DNA of 52,991 nt from Ureibacillus xyleni. GTDB lineage: Bacteria > Bacillota > Bacilli > Bacillales_A > Planococcaceae. How positions within the stretch are numbered: position 1 is the first letter of the stretch; each line of letters opens with the position of its first letter. This document shows, in pieces, positions 29,799 through 38,303 of this stretch. A program made the position numbers and the translations under genes. Where the stretch lies: the NCBI RefSeq assembly GCF_900217795.1, contig NZ_OBMQ01000020.1, forward strand, positions 1 to 52,991, read 5' to 3'. Under the pieces are notes generated by a model. That model saw only the letters and a list, made by a program, of their open reading frames with translations, ran no database searches and was not told the origin of the DNA.

Positions 29799-31403
29799 AT
29801 GGGAAATAACTTTGGCATGAAGGGGTATATGAAAGGTGCGTTATTCCTCACATTAGCCGCACTAATGGTTAAAGCTTTAAGTGCTGTATATCGTGTACCT
29901 TTTCAAAATTTAGTTGGAGATCAAGGTTTTTATATCTATCAACAAGTGTATCCTTTCATTTCCTTTTTTGTTGTGTGGACATCAGGTGGTTTTGCAGTAG
30001 CGATTTCGAAAATGTTAGCAGACGCAGAATCAAGTGTGCACGCCTTAGAAAGAAAAACTATCATTACGCGAACGGTTTACATGTATTTAACGTTTTTATC
30101 ACTCGTTTTTTTCTGTCTTCTGTTTTTTGGCTCTTATTCCTTAGCATGGTTAATGGGAGATGAACAATTAGCGCCACTTCTTAGAACAGGTGCTTTTGTA
30201 ACATTGTTTATGCCTATCCTTGCGCTTATGAAAGGAACATTCCAAGCTAAAGGTGAGATGGCTCCTGTAGCTTATGCTCAAGTGTTCGAACAATTTATAC
30301 GCGTTTGTGTCATTTTAGCGGGGGCAATTGTCATCATGACAACATCTAAATCTCTTTATGCTGCGGGCAATGTTGCAGTATTTGGAACGGTAGTCGGACA
30401 AATTGCTGGAGTTCTTTTATTACTTTATTTCACTAAAAGTAGTCGAAAAAGGTCAAAAGCAAAAAAGAAGTTCGCTAAATGGCCAATTTTAAAAGAAGTT
30501 ACCATTTTAAGTTTAAGTGTAAGTATGAGTAGTTTGCTTTTATTATGCTATCAATTAATTGATTCTTTCACTGTATTTTCGATGTTGTTGGAAAGCGGTA
30601 TGGGAAAACTACAAGCGATGGAGACAAAAGGAATATTTGATAGAGGCCAGCCCCTTGTACAAATGGGTGTTACGATTGCCTCATCATTATCGTTAGCCAT
30701 TGTTCCACTTGTTGCATATCAATCTAAAAAAATAAATGGAAGGGGACCAATCCCTTTTATTCAGTTAACTTATCGGGTTTCAATTCTATTAGGCGTAGCG
30801 GCTTCTATTGGATTAATACTTGTGATGCCTTATGTAAATGAAATGCTTTTCGAAACAAATGCTTTGACGAATGTTTTGAGTATTTACGTTTTACAAATTG
30901 TACCTTTATCAATTATTTTAACCTTCACAGCAATTCTGCAGGGAATGAATCGGTTAAAAGTTCCTGCAATCATTTTAATAGTAGCTATATTAGTAAAATT
31001 TATAGGAAATCATTTGCTCATTTCTAAAGTAGGGGTCCTTGGAGCAGCGATTGCAAGTGATATGGGGTTGTTCTTAAGTGCTGGTTTGCTAATTATTTAT
31101 TTGAAAAAAATTACTCATACAAAATTAGCAAAAAAGGAATTTTACATAAAATTATTTCTTGCAAGCACAATCATGTCTCTAGCTGTGTACGTTATGGATA
31201 AACTATTACAAATCTCCAATACTTTCTTATCGGGTAGATTAGAAGCGGTTATCTTTGGTGGATGTTTAATAATTTTGGGAGCATTTGTTTTTTTAACGAT
31301 TGTTGCAAAAACAAAAATGTTAGCAGAAAAAGAGTGGTTTATGTTGCCATTTGGGCGAAAAATGGCCGCTTATCAAATATGGTTAAATAAAAAAAGTAGG
31401 TGA
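29799..31403 (+). CDS. yabM: SpoVB/YabM-family polysaccharide or lipid-linked precursor flippase
   Basis: A 534-residue MOP-superfamily membrane protein with about 14 transmembrane segments, related to SpoVB, MurJ and YabM. The N-terminus (KGALFLTLAALMVKALSAVYRVPFQNLVGDQG) is the hallmark of the SpoVB branch. The substrate is inferred to be a cell-wall lipid precursor; YabM and SpoVB are hard to separate by sequence, so the symbol rests on position before yabN/mazG. Start ATG follows GAGGAAC. mazG starts 4 nt after its stop. Confidence 0.9.
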   Translation: MGNNFGMKGYMKGALFLTLAALMVKALSAVYRVPFQNLVGDQGFYIYQQVYPFISFFVVWTSGGFAVAISKMLADAESSVHALERKTIITRTVYMYLTFLSLVFFCLLFFGSYSLAWLMGDEQLAPLLRTGAFVTLFMPILALMKGTFQAKGEMAPVAYAQVFEQFIRVCVILAGAIVIMTTSKSLYAAGNVAVFGTVVGQIAGVLLLLYFTKSSRKRSKAKKKFAKWPILKEVTILSLSVSMSSLLLLCYQLIDSFTVFSMLLESGMGKLQAMETKGIFDRGQPLVQMGVTIASSLSLAIVPLVAYQSKKINGRGPIPFIQLTYRVSILLGVAASIGLILVMPYVNEMLFETNALTNVLSIYVLQIVPLSIILTFTAILQGMNRLKVPAIILIVAILVKFIGNHLLISKVGVLGAAIASDMGLFLSAGLLIIYLKKITHTKLAKKEFYIKLFLASTIMSLAVYVMDKLLQISNTFLSGRLEAVIFGGCLIILGAFVFLTIVAKTKMLAEKEWFMLPFGRKMAAYQIWLNKKSR

Positions 31404-31407
31404 CATT

Positions 31408-32874
31408 ATGCATGAATTAACTGTTATAGGTCTTGGAGCAGCAGAATTGGATCAGCTGCAAATAGGTGTGTATAAAAAATTAAAATCAGCAAAAAAAATT
31501 TACGTTCGAACAATGGACCATCCTGTTATAAAGGAATTACAACAGGAGGGCATGATGTTTGAAAGCTTTGATAAAATCTATGAAAAGCATGATACGTTCC
31601 AACCTGTGTATGAAGAAATTTGCGATAATTTAATTAAAGCCTCCCAAAACGAACCGCTTATGTATGCAGTACCTGGTCATCCATTAGTTGCAGAACAAAC
31701 TGTACAATTACTAATTGCAGCTATGAAAGAGGGAAAAGTAGATTTGAAAATTGAAGGTGGTCAAAGTTTTTTAGACCCAATTTTTGGAGCGCTAAAAATT
31801 GACCCAATTGACGGCTTTCAACTGCTGGATGGAACCAGCTTTTCCATTCATGACGTAAATATGCGTGGGCACCTATTGATTGCTCAAGTATATGATGCTT
31901 TTAGTGCATCTGAAGTAAAATTAACCTTGATGGAGAAATACCGAGATGACTATCCAGTAACTATTGTAACTGCGGCAGGATCTTCTTTTGAGAACTTAAC
32001 AACGGTGCCTTTATATGAACTTGATCAGGCCGTTGAAATTAATAACTTAACAACGATTTACGTTCCACCAGTGCAAGATGATTTTGATGCACTCCGAGAT
32101 TGGGTTACGTTTAGAAAAATTATCGCCACATTACGTGGTCCAAATGGCTGCCCGTGGGATCAAAAACAAACCCATGAAAGTCTGAAAAAATATTTGATTG
32201 AGGAAGCTCATGAATTTTTAGCAGCAATTGATGCAGAAGATGACTATGCAATGGTAGAAGAACTTGGGGATGTATTATTGCAAGTATTCTTACATGCCCA
32301 AATCGGTGAAGATCAAGGCTATTTCAATTTAGAAGAGGTATTAGCATCTGTTAGTGAAAAAATGATTCGCCGTCATCCTCACGTTTTTGGTGACGTCAAT
32401 GTTGAAAATGCCGATGAAGTTGTTGCAAATTGGGAGGACATTAAACGCGCAGAAAAAGGGGAACAAACAGGTTCAATGTTAAAAAGTGAATATCGTGCAA
32501 GTTCCTCTTTACAAACGTCTTATAACTATCAAAAAAAGGCAGCTTCAGTAGGTTTTGATTGGCCAGATCCAGAAGGTGCATGGGAAAAGTTTGCTGAAGA
32601 ATGGCAGGAATTTAAAGAGGAAATAACAAAGGGTACAAGCAAAGCTCGATTAGATGAGTTTGGTGATGTGTTATTTACGCTCGTGAATCTGGCACGTTTC
32701 TATAAAGTTTCACCTGAAGAAGCAATGGTTCATGCCAATGAAAAGTTTGCTCGTAGATTTCATTATGTCGAGCAAAAAGTAATAGAAAGCGGAAAACCAT
32801 TTACAGATTTTACGTTAGAACAACTCGACTCATTCTGGAATGAAGCAAAAGCATTAGAGAAAAAGGGGAAATAA
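31408..32874 (+). CDS. mazG: MazG-family nucleotide pyrophosphohydrolase with N-terminal methylase domain (YabN)
   Basis: A 488-residue fusion. The N-terminal half (~1-220) is a tetrapyrrole-methylase-fold domain (ELTVIGLGAAELDQLQIG, AVPGHPLVAEQT). The C-terminal half has two MazG repeats (LRGPNGCPWDQKQTHESL with EEAHEFLAAID and EELGDVLLQ; then FGDVLFTLVNLAR), all-alpha NTP pyrophosphatases. It probably removes aberrant NTPs. The fusion is normal for Bacillales YabN. It is coupled to yabM (4-nt gap) and to rqcP (3-nt gap). Confidence 0.95.
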   Translation: MHELTVIGLGAAELDQLQIGVYKKLKSAKKIYVRTMDHPVIKELQQEGMMFESFDKIYEKHDTFQPVYEEICDNLIKASQNEPLMYAVPGHPLVAEQTVQLLIAAMKEGKVDLKIEGGQSFLDPIFGALKIDPIDGFQLLDGTSFSIHDVNMRGHLLIAQVYDAFSASEVKLTLMEKYRDDYPVTIVTAAGSSFENLTTVPLYELDQAVEINNLTTIYVPPVQDDFDALRDWVTFRKIIATLRGPNGCPWDQKQTHESLKKYLIEEAHEFLAAIDAEDDYAMVEELGDVLLQVFLHAQIGEDQGYFNLEEVLASVSEKMIRRHPHVFGDVNVENADEVVANWEDIKRAEKGEQTGSMLKSEYRASSSLQTSYNYQKKAASVGFDWPDPEGAWEKFAEEWQEFKEEITKGTSKARLDEFGDVLFTLVNLARFYKVSPEEAMVHANEKFARRFHYVEQKVIESGKPFTDFTLEQLDSFWNEAKALEKKGK

Positions 32875-32877
32875 TTA

Positions 32878-33168
32878 ATGCGATTAGATAAATTTCTAAA
32901 GGTTTCACGACTTATTAAAAGACGTACATTAGCAAAAGAAGTAGCAGATCAAGGACGAATTACTATAAATAGTAAAGTAGCAAAAGCTAGTAGCACTGTA
33001 AAAGTAGGAGATGAGCTGGCAATTCGTTTTGGTCAAAAAGTTGTAACTGCCCGCGTAGAAGATTTAAAAGAAAATGTGCGCAAAGAAGAAGCTAGCAAAA
33101 TGTTTACGATTCTTAAAGAAGAAAGATTAGAAAAAATTGAACCACAGTTTATAGACGATGAAGAGTAA
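32878..33168 (+). CDS. rqcP: RqcP (YabO), S4-domain factor of ribosome quality control
   Basis: A 96-residue S4 RNA-binding protein. In B. subtilis RqcP works with RqcH to add C-terminal poly-Ala tails to peptides on stalled 50S subunits. The MRLDKFLKVSRLIKRRTLAKEV start is nearly identical to it; the S4 core spans ~1-60. The C-terminal tail (about ten residues longer than B. subtilis) is acidic. Start ATG 3 nt after mazG. Confidence 0.96.
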   Translation: MRLDKFLKVSRLIKRRTLAKEVADQGRITINSKVAKASSTVKVGDELAIRFGQKVVTARVEDLKENVRKEEASKMFTILKEERLEKIEPQFIDDEE

Positions 33169-33249
33169 GCTTTTTATATAAATAAAAGTATAAATTTAAA
33201 CCAAGTCTATAGATTTCACAGTGAGAAGAAAAAATATTAAATTTCTAGG

Positions 33250-33285
33250 GCATGGCAACAAATTTGTTGTCATGCTTCTTTCATT
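33250..33285 (+). terminator. Hairpin after rqcP
   Basis: A perfect 13-bp inverted repeat (GCATGGCAACAAA / TTTGTTGTCATGC, one G-U) followed by an interrupted T-rich tail. Confidence 0.7.
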
Positions 33286-33298
33286 TCCCGCATAAAGT
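33270..33298 (+). promoter_or_regulatory. Candidate sigma-E promoter of yabPQ
   Basis: TCATGCT (33270-33276) against KMATATT and CATAAAGT (33291-33298) against CATACAMT, 14 bp apart. The match is partial (5/7 and 6/8). The B. subtilis yabP promoter is sigma-E dependent. Confidence 0.35.
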
Positions 33299-33336
33299 GA
33301 ACAGAACAAACACAATAACAATGAAGGAGGAACGAT

Positions 33337-33636
33337 ATGACACTACATCAAGAAAGTAATCGTTACACAATTACATCTGGGGACCATCTTGTGACAGTGC
33401 GAAATCGAAAAAGAATGGACATGACTTCTGTTAAGGAAATTGAGCGATTTGACCAAGAAGAATTCTATGTAAGAACTGCCCAAGGTCATTTGCTAATCCG
33501 TGGAGAGGAGCTACGCATTGTCCATTTAGACGTCGATAAAGGATTACTAACGTTGGAAGGAAATGTTAAGGCGCTACAGTACGACGACGAAGATAATGGT
33601 TTATCAAAAGGCTTCCTCCATAAATTATTTGGATGA
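33337..33636 (+). CDS. yabP: Sporulation protein YabP
   Basis: A 99-residue YabP/YqfC-family beta-rich protein needed for normal sporulation in B. subtilis, made in the mother cell. YTITSGDHLVTVRNRKRMDMTSVKEIERFD is the conserved core. Start ATG follows AAGGAGGAACG. It overlaps yabQ by 4 nt (ATGA), so the two are translated together. Molecular role unknown. Confidence 0.94.
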   Translation: MTLHQESNRYTITSGDHLVTVRNRKRMDMTSVKEIERFDQEEFYVRTAQGHLLIRGEELRIVHLDVDKGLLTLEGNVKALQYDDEDNGLSKGFLHKLFG

Positions 33637-34130
33637 CCATTAATGAACAAGTTGTTAGTATTTTAATTATGATCATAAGTGGCTTATTTGTAGGTGCAAT
33701 AGTAGATAGTACACGCTATCTGCTAAGCACCTTAAGCCCGGGATCGTTTTTAAGAAAAATAGGATATGGAGTAGAGCTGATCGTTTGGGTACTCTTAGGG
33801 GGCCTAACGTTTTATATTTTATTCATTGTAAAGGGTGGAGAATGGCGTTTAGTTGATCCGTTAGCGCAAATTCTTGGTATTTTTTTATATGAATCTGTTT
33901 TTCAACGGTATTTCCGCTTCGTTGGACGAGTGTTCGTCTTATTAACAATTAGGCCTATATTAGCAATTATTAAATTTATTTATTCCGTAATCATAGGTAC
34001 AATTAGGCTACTCCTTCGTATAATTATGTTTTTATTCACACCTTTTCGCAAAATCTATATTATAATTAAGAAGAAATATTTGCTAAAAATATATTCCCGA
34101 TTAAGAAGGATTCTCTTCAAAAAACGTTGA
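33633..34130 (+). CDS. yabQ: Spore cortex biosynthesis protein YabQ
   Basis: A 165-residue membrane protein with about four hydrophobic segments (starting at ~8, ~45, ~68 and ~105) and a very basic C-terminal tail (RKIYIIIKKKYLLKIYSRLR). YabQ is required for cortex formation and localises to the forespore outer membrane in B. subtilis. It starts within the yabP stop (ATGA overlap). divIC follows. Confidence 0.93.
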   Translation: MTINEQVVSILIMIISGLFVGAIVDSTRYLLSTLSPGSFLRKIGYGVELIVWVLLGGLTFYILFIVKGGEWRLVDPLAQILGIFLYESVFQRYFRFVGRVFVLLTIRPILAIIKFIYSVIIGTIRLLLRIIMFLFTPFRKIYIIIKKKYLLKIYSRLRRILFKKR

Positions 34131-34179
34131 AATGTAAGTATAATAGGGATTGTTATTGATTAGAATGGAGGTGGCGGAT

Positions 34180-34590
34180 ATGGCAAAGCGTCAAGATCAG
34201 ATTAAGACACAACAAAATAACGTTCGAACGCTTGAAAATGACTATGTCCGATCATCTGAGTATAAAGCAAATTATTCAAAACAAAAAAAAATCCGTTTTC
34301 GTAGAAGGATGTTTGTGTTTGGGATTATTGCTTTTGCCACTTTATTCTTTTTAATTAAAACAAATATCCACCAAAATGAGAGATTAGCCCAAAAAGAACA
34401 GCAAAAAGAAGAAGTTTTAGCTCAATTAGAAGAAGTAAAAGAAAGACAAGAGCTATTAAATTTACAAATTGCTAAGCTAGAGGACGATGAATATATAGCA
34501 AAGCTAGCACGAAAAGAGTTTTTCTTATCAGAAGACGGGGAAATTATTTTCACAATCCCGGATGAAGGTGAGTCAAAAGGTAACGAATAA
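34180..34590 (+). CDS. divIC: Cell division protein DivIC (FtsB-like)
   Basis: A 136-residue bitopic protein of the FtsL-DivIB-DivIC divisome complex. A basic cytoplasmic tail (~1-45) leads to one TM helix (MFVFGIIAFATLFFLIKTNI, ~46-65), then an extracytoplasmic coiled-coil of Gln/Glu/Leu heptads and the DEEYIAKLARKEFF-like segment. The frame is open from TTG 34150, but GGAGGTGG (34167-34174) selects ATG 34180. A TATAAT (34139-34144) with poor -35 lies upstream. Confidence 0.94.
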   Translation: MAKRQDQIKTQQNNVRTLENDYVRSSEYKANYSKQKKIRFRRRMFVFGIIAFATLFFLIKTNIHQNERLAQKEQQKEEVLAQLEEVKERQELLNLQIAKLEDDEYIAKLARKEFFLSEDGEIIFTIPDEGESKGNE

Positions 34591-34644
34591 AAGGCCTTTT
34601 TTATAGGTATTATAGTTTTGAGAAAAGTGTTTGAAGTCCGATAG

Positions 34645-34677
34645 AAAAAGAGTTGTCTTGTTGACACTCTTTTTTTG
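34645..34677 (+). terminator. Rho-independent terminator after divIC
   Basis: AAAAGAGTTGTC pairs with GACACTCTTTT (one bulged T) with a T run in the 3' arm. Confidence 0.8.
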
Positions 34678-34777
34678 TTGGCTATAATAAAAGAATAACG
34701 TGCATTTAAAACGTTACACAAAAATTTTTAATACTGGCTATTAAGCCGCTTAAATTTTAAGGAGGAGCATTTTTTTT

Positions 34778-35206
34778 ATGTCAATTGAAGTAGGCAGCAA
34801 AGTACAAGGTAAAGTAACAGGAATCACAAATTTTGGAGCATTCGTTGAGCTGCCAGATGGCAAAACGGGTCTAGTTCACATTAGTGAAGTCGCAGATAAC
34901 TATGTGAAAGACATCAACGAACATCTTAAAGTTGGCGATGTCGTTGAAGTAAAAGTGATGAATGTTGAAGCGGATGGTAAAATCGGTTTATCAATCCGAA
35001 AAGCAAAGCCTCAACCAGAAAGACCTGAACGTCCACATCGTCCACGTCGCGATAATAATCGTTCTAATGACAGAAATGATCGACAAACGAAAGAAAATTT
35101 CGAACAAAAAATGGCACGATTCTTAAAAGATAGTGACGAACGTCTTGCAACATTAAAACGTGCAACTGAGTCAAAACGCGGTGGCCGTGGAGCTAGAAGA
35201 GGGTAG
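34778..35206 (+). CDS. yabR: S1-domain RNA-binding protein YabR
   Basis: A 142-residue protein with one S1 domain (residues 1-75: GSKVQGKVTGITNFGAFVEL, GLVHISEVAD) and a basic, low-complexity C-terminal half rich in Arg, Asn and Asp, ending RGGRGARRG. It resembles general stress protein 13-like ribosome/RNA-binding factors; function unproven. Start ATG follows TAAGGAGGAGC. It is monocistronic with a strong terminator. Confidence 0.93.
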   Translation: MSIEVGSKVQGKVTGITNFGAFVELPDGKTGLVHISEVADNYVKDINEHLKVGDVVEVKVMNVEADGKIGLSIRKAKPQPERPERPHRPRRDNNRSNDRNDRQTKENFEQKMARFLKDSDERLATLKRATESKRGGRGARRG

Positions 35207-35250
35207 TTTGCTGTCTGTTTTAAGCGTAGAAAAAGTGTAATATAGATGGA

Positions 35251-35290
35251 AGACTGTTTGTGTAGTTAGATCACAAACAGTCTTTTTTTG
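35251..35290 (+). terminator. Rho-independent terminator of yabR
   Basis: A perfect 12-bp stem AGACTGTTTGTG / CACAAACAGTCT followed by seven T. Confidence 0.93.
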
Positions 35291-35350
35291 TCCTAAAAGT
35301 GGGAGGGTTTTAAAGGTCATTTTCTAATAAAATTCCCGCTTTTTTTGCAT

Positions 35351-35533
35351 TTATTTACTTTTTTCTCGTAACATTGTTTTCAATAAGGTCACAATACAAA
35401 TACAACAAATAACGAATCCTACGGTTAACAGTATAAGTTGAAGTATAGGGGAGATTTTTAATATGATCCCTAGAACGACTAGAATCGAGCCTATCGAACA
35501 TAACAATGCTAAAGTTCGTAAATTATTTAACAC
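35351..35533 (-). CDS. Small two-helix membrane protein, unknown
   Basis: A 60-residue ORF that I do not recognise. It is almost entirely two hydrophobic segments (~5-26 and ~32-56) with a CCICI cysteine cluster and a basic end (REKSK). The GTG start has a strong ribosome site TTGGAGG 7 nt upstream, which is why I accept it as a real gene. It is on the minus strand between yabR and spoIIE. B. subtilis has two tRNA genes at that place; none are seen here. No own terminator is obvious. Confidence 0.6.
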   Translation of the reverse strand: MLNNLRTLALLCSIGSILVVLGIILKISPILQLILLTVGFVICCICIVTLLKTMLREKSK

Positions 35534-35812
35534 ACAAAATCCTCCAATTTTAAACGAGATATAGTTTATATATTAAAAGGTTTAATAATAAATATAGTAT
35601 ATATAGCAAGAACCACGCCCCAAATGTGTGAAAAAACCAAAGTCTTGGGTTCCTCGAATTTTAAGTAACTAGCCAAGGTTGTCCTATTCAATATCAAGAT
35701 GCGGAGAAACACAAGATATTCTTGATCCCCCAATAAATTCCGACAACGAATTCCCTTTATGTAATCTTACCAAAAAATACGTCGAAAGATTTTTATTATA
35801 CTATTTCACCAC
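35534..35812 (+). promoter_or_regulatory. Regulatory region upstream of spoIIE with Spo0A-box-like sites
   Basis: An AT-rich gap of 347 nt up to spoIIE without a credible gene. CGTCGAA (35780-35786) and inverse TCCGACA (35739-35745) are each one mismatch from the Spo0A core TGTCGAA. They precede the spoIIE promoter in the positions expected for Spo0A activation. Confidence 0.5.
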
Positions 35813-35845
35813 TAGACAAATTTTACAAGAAACCTTTTATATAAT
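35813..35845 (+). promoter_or_regulatory. Spo0A-type sigma-A promoter of spoIIE with a 21-bp spacer
   Basis: TAGACA (35813-35818) and TATAAT (35840-35845) are 21 bp apart. That abnormal spacing is the known feature of B. subtilis spoIIE and spoIIG, which sigma-A uses only with Spo0A~P. GACAAA overlapping the -35 is half of an inverse Spo0A box. Confidence 0.75.
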
Positions 35846-35880
35846 TACTCAAAATGCAATTAGTAAAGGGGATGATATAA

Positions 35881-38277
35881 ATGGCAAATATCGAAATGTT
35901 GGAGGAAAAGACACATTTGCAAGGGGTGACAGCACGATTTTCTATTAAAAAGGTTAGCTTTTTTATACATTTGTTTTTTTTCCTACTAGCGTTGTTTCTA
36001 TCAAGAGCAGTAATGTTCGAGGCGGCGGTTCCGTTTTTACTTCCTCTTTGGGCGATTGTAAAACAACGTTATGAAAATAAAAAATGGTCAGTTTTATTAG
36101 GAGGAATAATCGGGGCACTGACCTTAAGCTTAGGACAAGTGTTCATTTTATGTTTACAAATTATTTTGTATGAACTAATTACCCGATTCCGATTTTTAAA
36201 ATTACCAACCGCAGTTGGTGTGGCTACGGCAATTTTCTTCGGACAGTTTCTTTGGCAAGGGATTGCTCATTTAGGGTTACCACCATTTATTGTTCAACTT
36301 TATATATATTATGAAGTTGTGCTAGCCTTTTTTATGACGATTTTTGTGCGTCTCTTTTTTGTACCACCTCATCGCTTTTGGGCGGTCGGTTGGAGCTATG
36401 AACGAGTAGGTGCAGGTCTAGTTATATTAGCGATGGTATTAACAGGTGTACAATCTGTAGTAGTATCCTATTTTGGTTTATTTCCTTTTATGCTACATTT
36501 AGCAATTTGTATAGCAGCACTTGCTGGTGGAGTCCCAATTGCAGCGATGGTCGCTACAATCGTAGGCGCATTAGTAGGGGTTGCTAAATTATCCTTTACG
36601 GGAATGATTTCAGTTTATGCAATGACCGGAGTAGTTGCAGGACTATTTAGCAGGTTAGGACGATTTGGGGTAGTTCTTGCTAGTTTAGCACCAAGTATTT
36701 TTTTCTTCTTTTATGACGCAACGTTACCGATTGATACCGTGTACTTTGTTTCAATACTTGTAGCAGGTCTTGTATTTTTTATTTTGCCTCAAAGGATGTT
36801 TACATTTTTGCACGATGTAATACACCCTAAACGTGATGAGGTGCTATTACAAAGACAACAGTGGCTCACTGAACATACAACGGAAAAAATTGAAACTTTT
36901 CAAAATTTCGTCTTGTTTATGAAGGAGTTGGTGTTTGATCGTTTTACATCAACAGAAAGTGTTAATGAAATAAGAAAAATAGAACCGAGTGCAACATGTA
37001 TGAGTTGTTTCCGCTATGATCACTGCTGGGGCGAAAGAAATAATCATATGGACGAGATGATTCATCATTGGTTTGTTGCAAAGACAAATTCGAGGGAAGG
37101 AGAACAGGCGTTATTAGAGGAACGAATCAAGTTGAAATGTATTAAACCTGCGAAATTACTAGAGGAATTAGATTATCAACTATACAATGATAAAATGAAC
37201 GGCCAATTTTACCATGGTAAAAAAATGATTGCGCTTCAATTAAGAGACTTAAGTAATCATTTAAACAAATTGATGGAAGATATGAAGGAGGAAACATTAT
37301 CGTTTAAAACGATTGAAGAGGAATTAGAATATGAGTTTAAACGTGCACATGTTCAATGTTTTCAAATTGATGTAATTAATAACACTATGGGTGAACGTGT
37401 GATTATTTGTTCATTGGCTAATAAAAATGATACGTATGATGATCAATATTTACTTTGTGAGAGAATCATTTTGCCAATTTTGTATGACGTATTTTCAGAG
37501 CCATTCCAAGTGGAGAAAATCTCTACCCAAAAAGCGCCTTTCTCCCATATTCAAGTGCGTTTCCGTTCTGCAGTTCGCTATGAAATAGAGTATGATATAT
37601 ACAGCAGAGCGAAAAATTCTGCTTGGGTATCAGGGGATAGTCATGCAGTATTCCATATCCATCCCGGTCTAGTTGCTGTTATGCTGTCAGATGGAATGGG
37701 GCAAAATAGAGAAGCCCAAAGAGAAAGCAGACGATTGGTACGTTTAATGAGAGAATGTTTAACATACAATATGAATCCAGAAACTGCTATGCATACTCTC
37801 CACTATGTGATGTCATTAAATCGAGAAGTTGATATGTATGCAACGATTGATTTTGCTCTAGTAGATTTACAAAAAGGTGCTCTTTGGTCTTGGAAGGCTG
37901 GAAGTATGTCGACATATATTTTGCGCGGAGAACGTCTCCTAAAAGTGGATGGTGCGGCGGCGCCAGTTGGTTTTATGCCTGTGTTCTCCATCGAAACAGA
38001 AAAAGTAAATCTATTAGCTGAAGATTATGTAGTGATGGTATCGGATGGTGTCTTCTCAGGAAATTATGATTGGGAAGAACAGGAGCAATACTTTATTAGT
38101 TTGTTGAAATCCCGAATCCGTGAAGAAATGCCAATCGAAGTAATACTTTATGATGTAATGGAGCAGTTTAGTAATATGTATGAGGTTGATGACGATTGTA
38201 CGGTCATTTTACTAAATGTGGCTCACGTTGTACCAAAATGGGCGGTATTTAGTCCACCAAACACAAAAATTTCTTAG
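35881..38277 (+). CDS. spoIIE: Stage II sporulation protein E (PP2C phosphatase)
   Basis: A 798-residue membrane phosphatase that dephosphorylates SpoIIAA to activate sigma-F in the forespore and helps place the polar septum. About ten TM segments occupy residues ~20-320, followed by a central FtsZ-interaction/oligomerisation region and a C-terminal PP2C domain with LSDGMG (Asp ~604) and VSDGVFSG and DDDCTVILL metal ligands. It is slightly shorter than B. subtilis (827). The ATG has AAAGGGGAT upstream. In B. subtilis yabS and yabT follow; here tilS follows directly. Confidence 0.97.
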   Translation: MANIEMLEEKTHLQGVTARFSIKKVSFFIHLFFFLLALFLSRAVMFEAAVPFLLPLWAIVKQRYENKKWSVLLGGIIGALTLSLGQVFILCLQIILYELITRFRFLKLPTAVGVATAIFFGQFLWQGIAHLGLPPFIVQLYIYYEVVLAFFMTIFVRLFFVPPHRFWAVGWSYERVGAGLVILAMVLTGVQSVVVSYFGLFPFMLHLAICIAALAGGVPIAAMVATIVGALVGVAKLSFTGMISVYAMTGVVAGLFSRLGRFGVVLASLAPSIFFFFYDATLPIDTVYFVSILVAGLVFFILPQRMFTFLHDVIHPKRDEVLLQRQQWLTEHTTEKIETFQNFVLFMKELVFDRFTSTESVNEIRKIEPSATCMSCFRYDHCWGERNNHMDEMIHHWFVAKTNSREGEQALLEERIKLKCIKPAKLLEELDYQLYNDKMNGQFYHGKKMIALQLRDLSNHLNKLMEDMKEETLSFKTIEEELEYEFKRAHVQCFQIDVINNTMGERVIICSLANKNDTYDDQYLLCERIILPILYDVFSEPFQVEKISTQKAPFSHIQVRFRSAVRYEIEYDIYSRAKNSAWVSGDSHAVFHIHPGLVAVMLSDGMGQNREAQRESRRLVRLMRECLTYNMNPETAMHTLHYVMSLNREVDMYATIDFALVDLQKGALWSWKAGSMSTYILRGERLLKVDGAAAPVGFMPVFSIETEKVNLLAEDYVVMVSDGVFSGNYDWEEQEQYFISLLKSRIREEMPIEVILYDVMEQFSNMYEVDDDCTVILLNVAHVVPKWAVFSPPNTKIS

Positions 38278-38303
38278 AATAGATATAAAAGCGAGGTGAG
38301 AAG

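Noticed and set aside
35679..35948. 89-residue ORF overlapping the spoIIE start
   Set aside because: It spans the spoIIE promoter and ribosome site, has no ribosome site of its own and shows no recognisable protein features.
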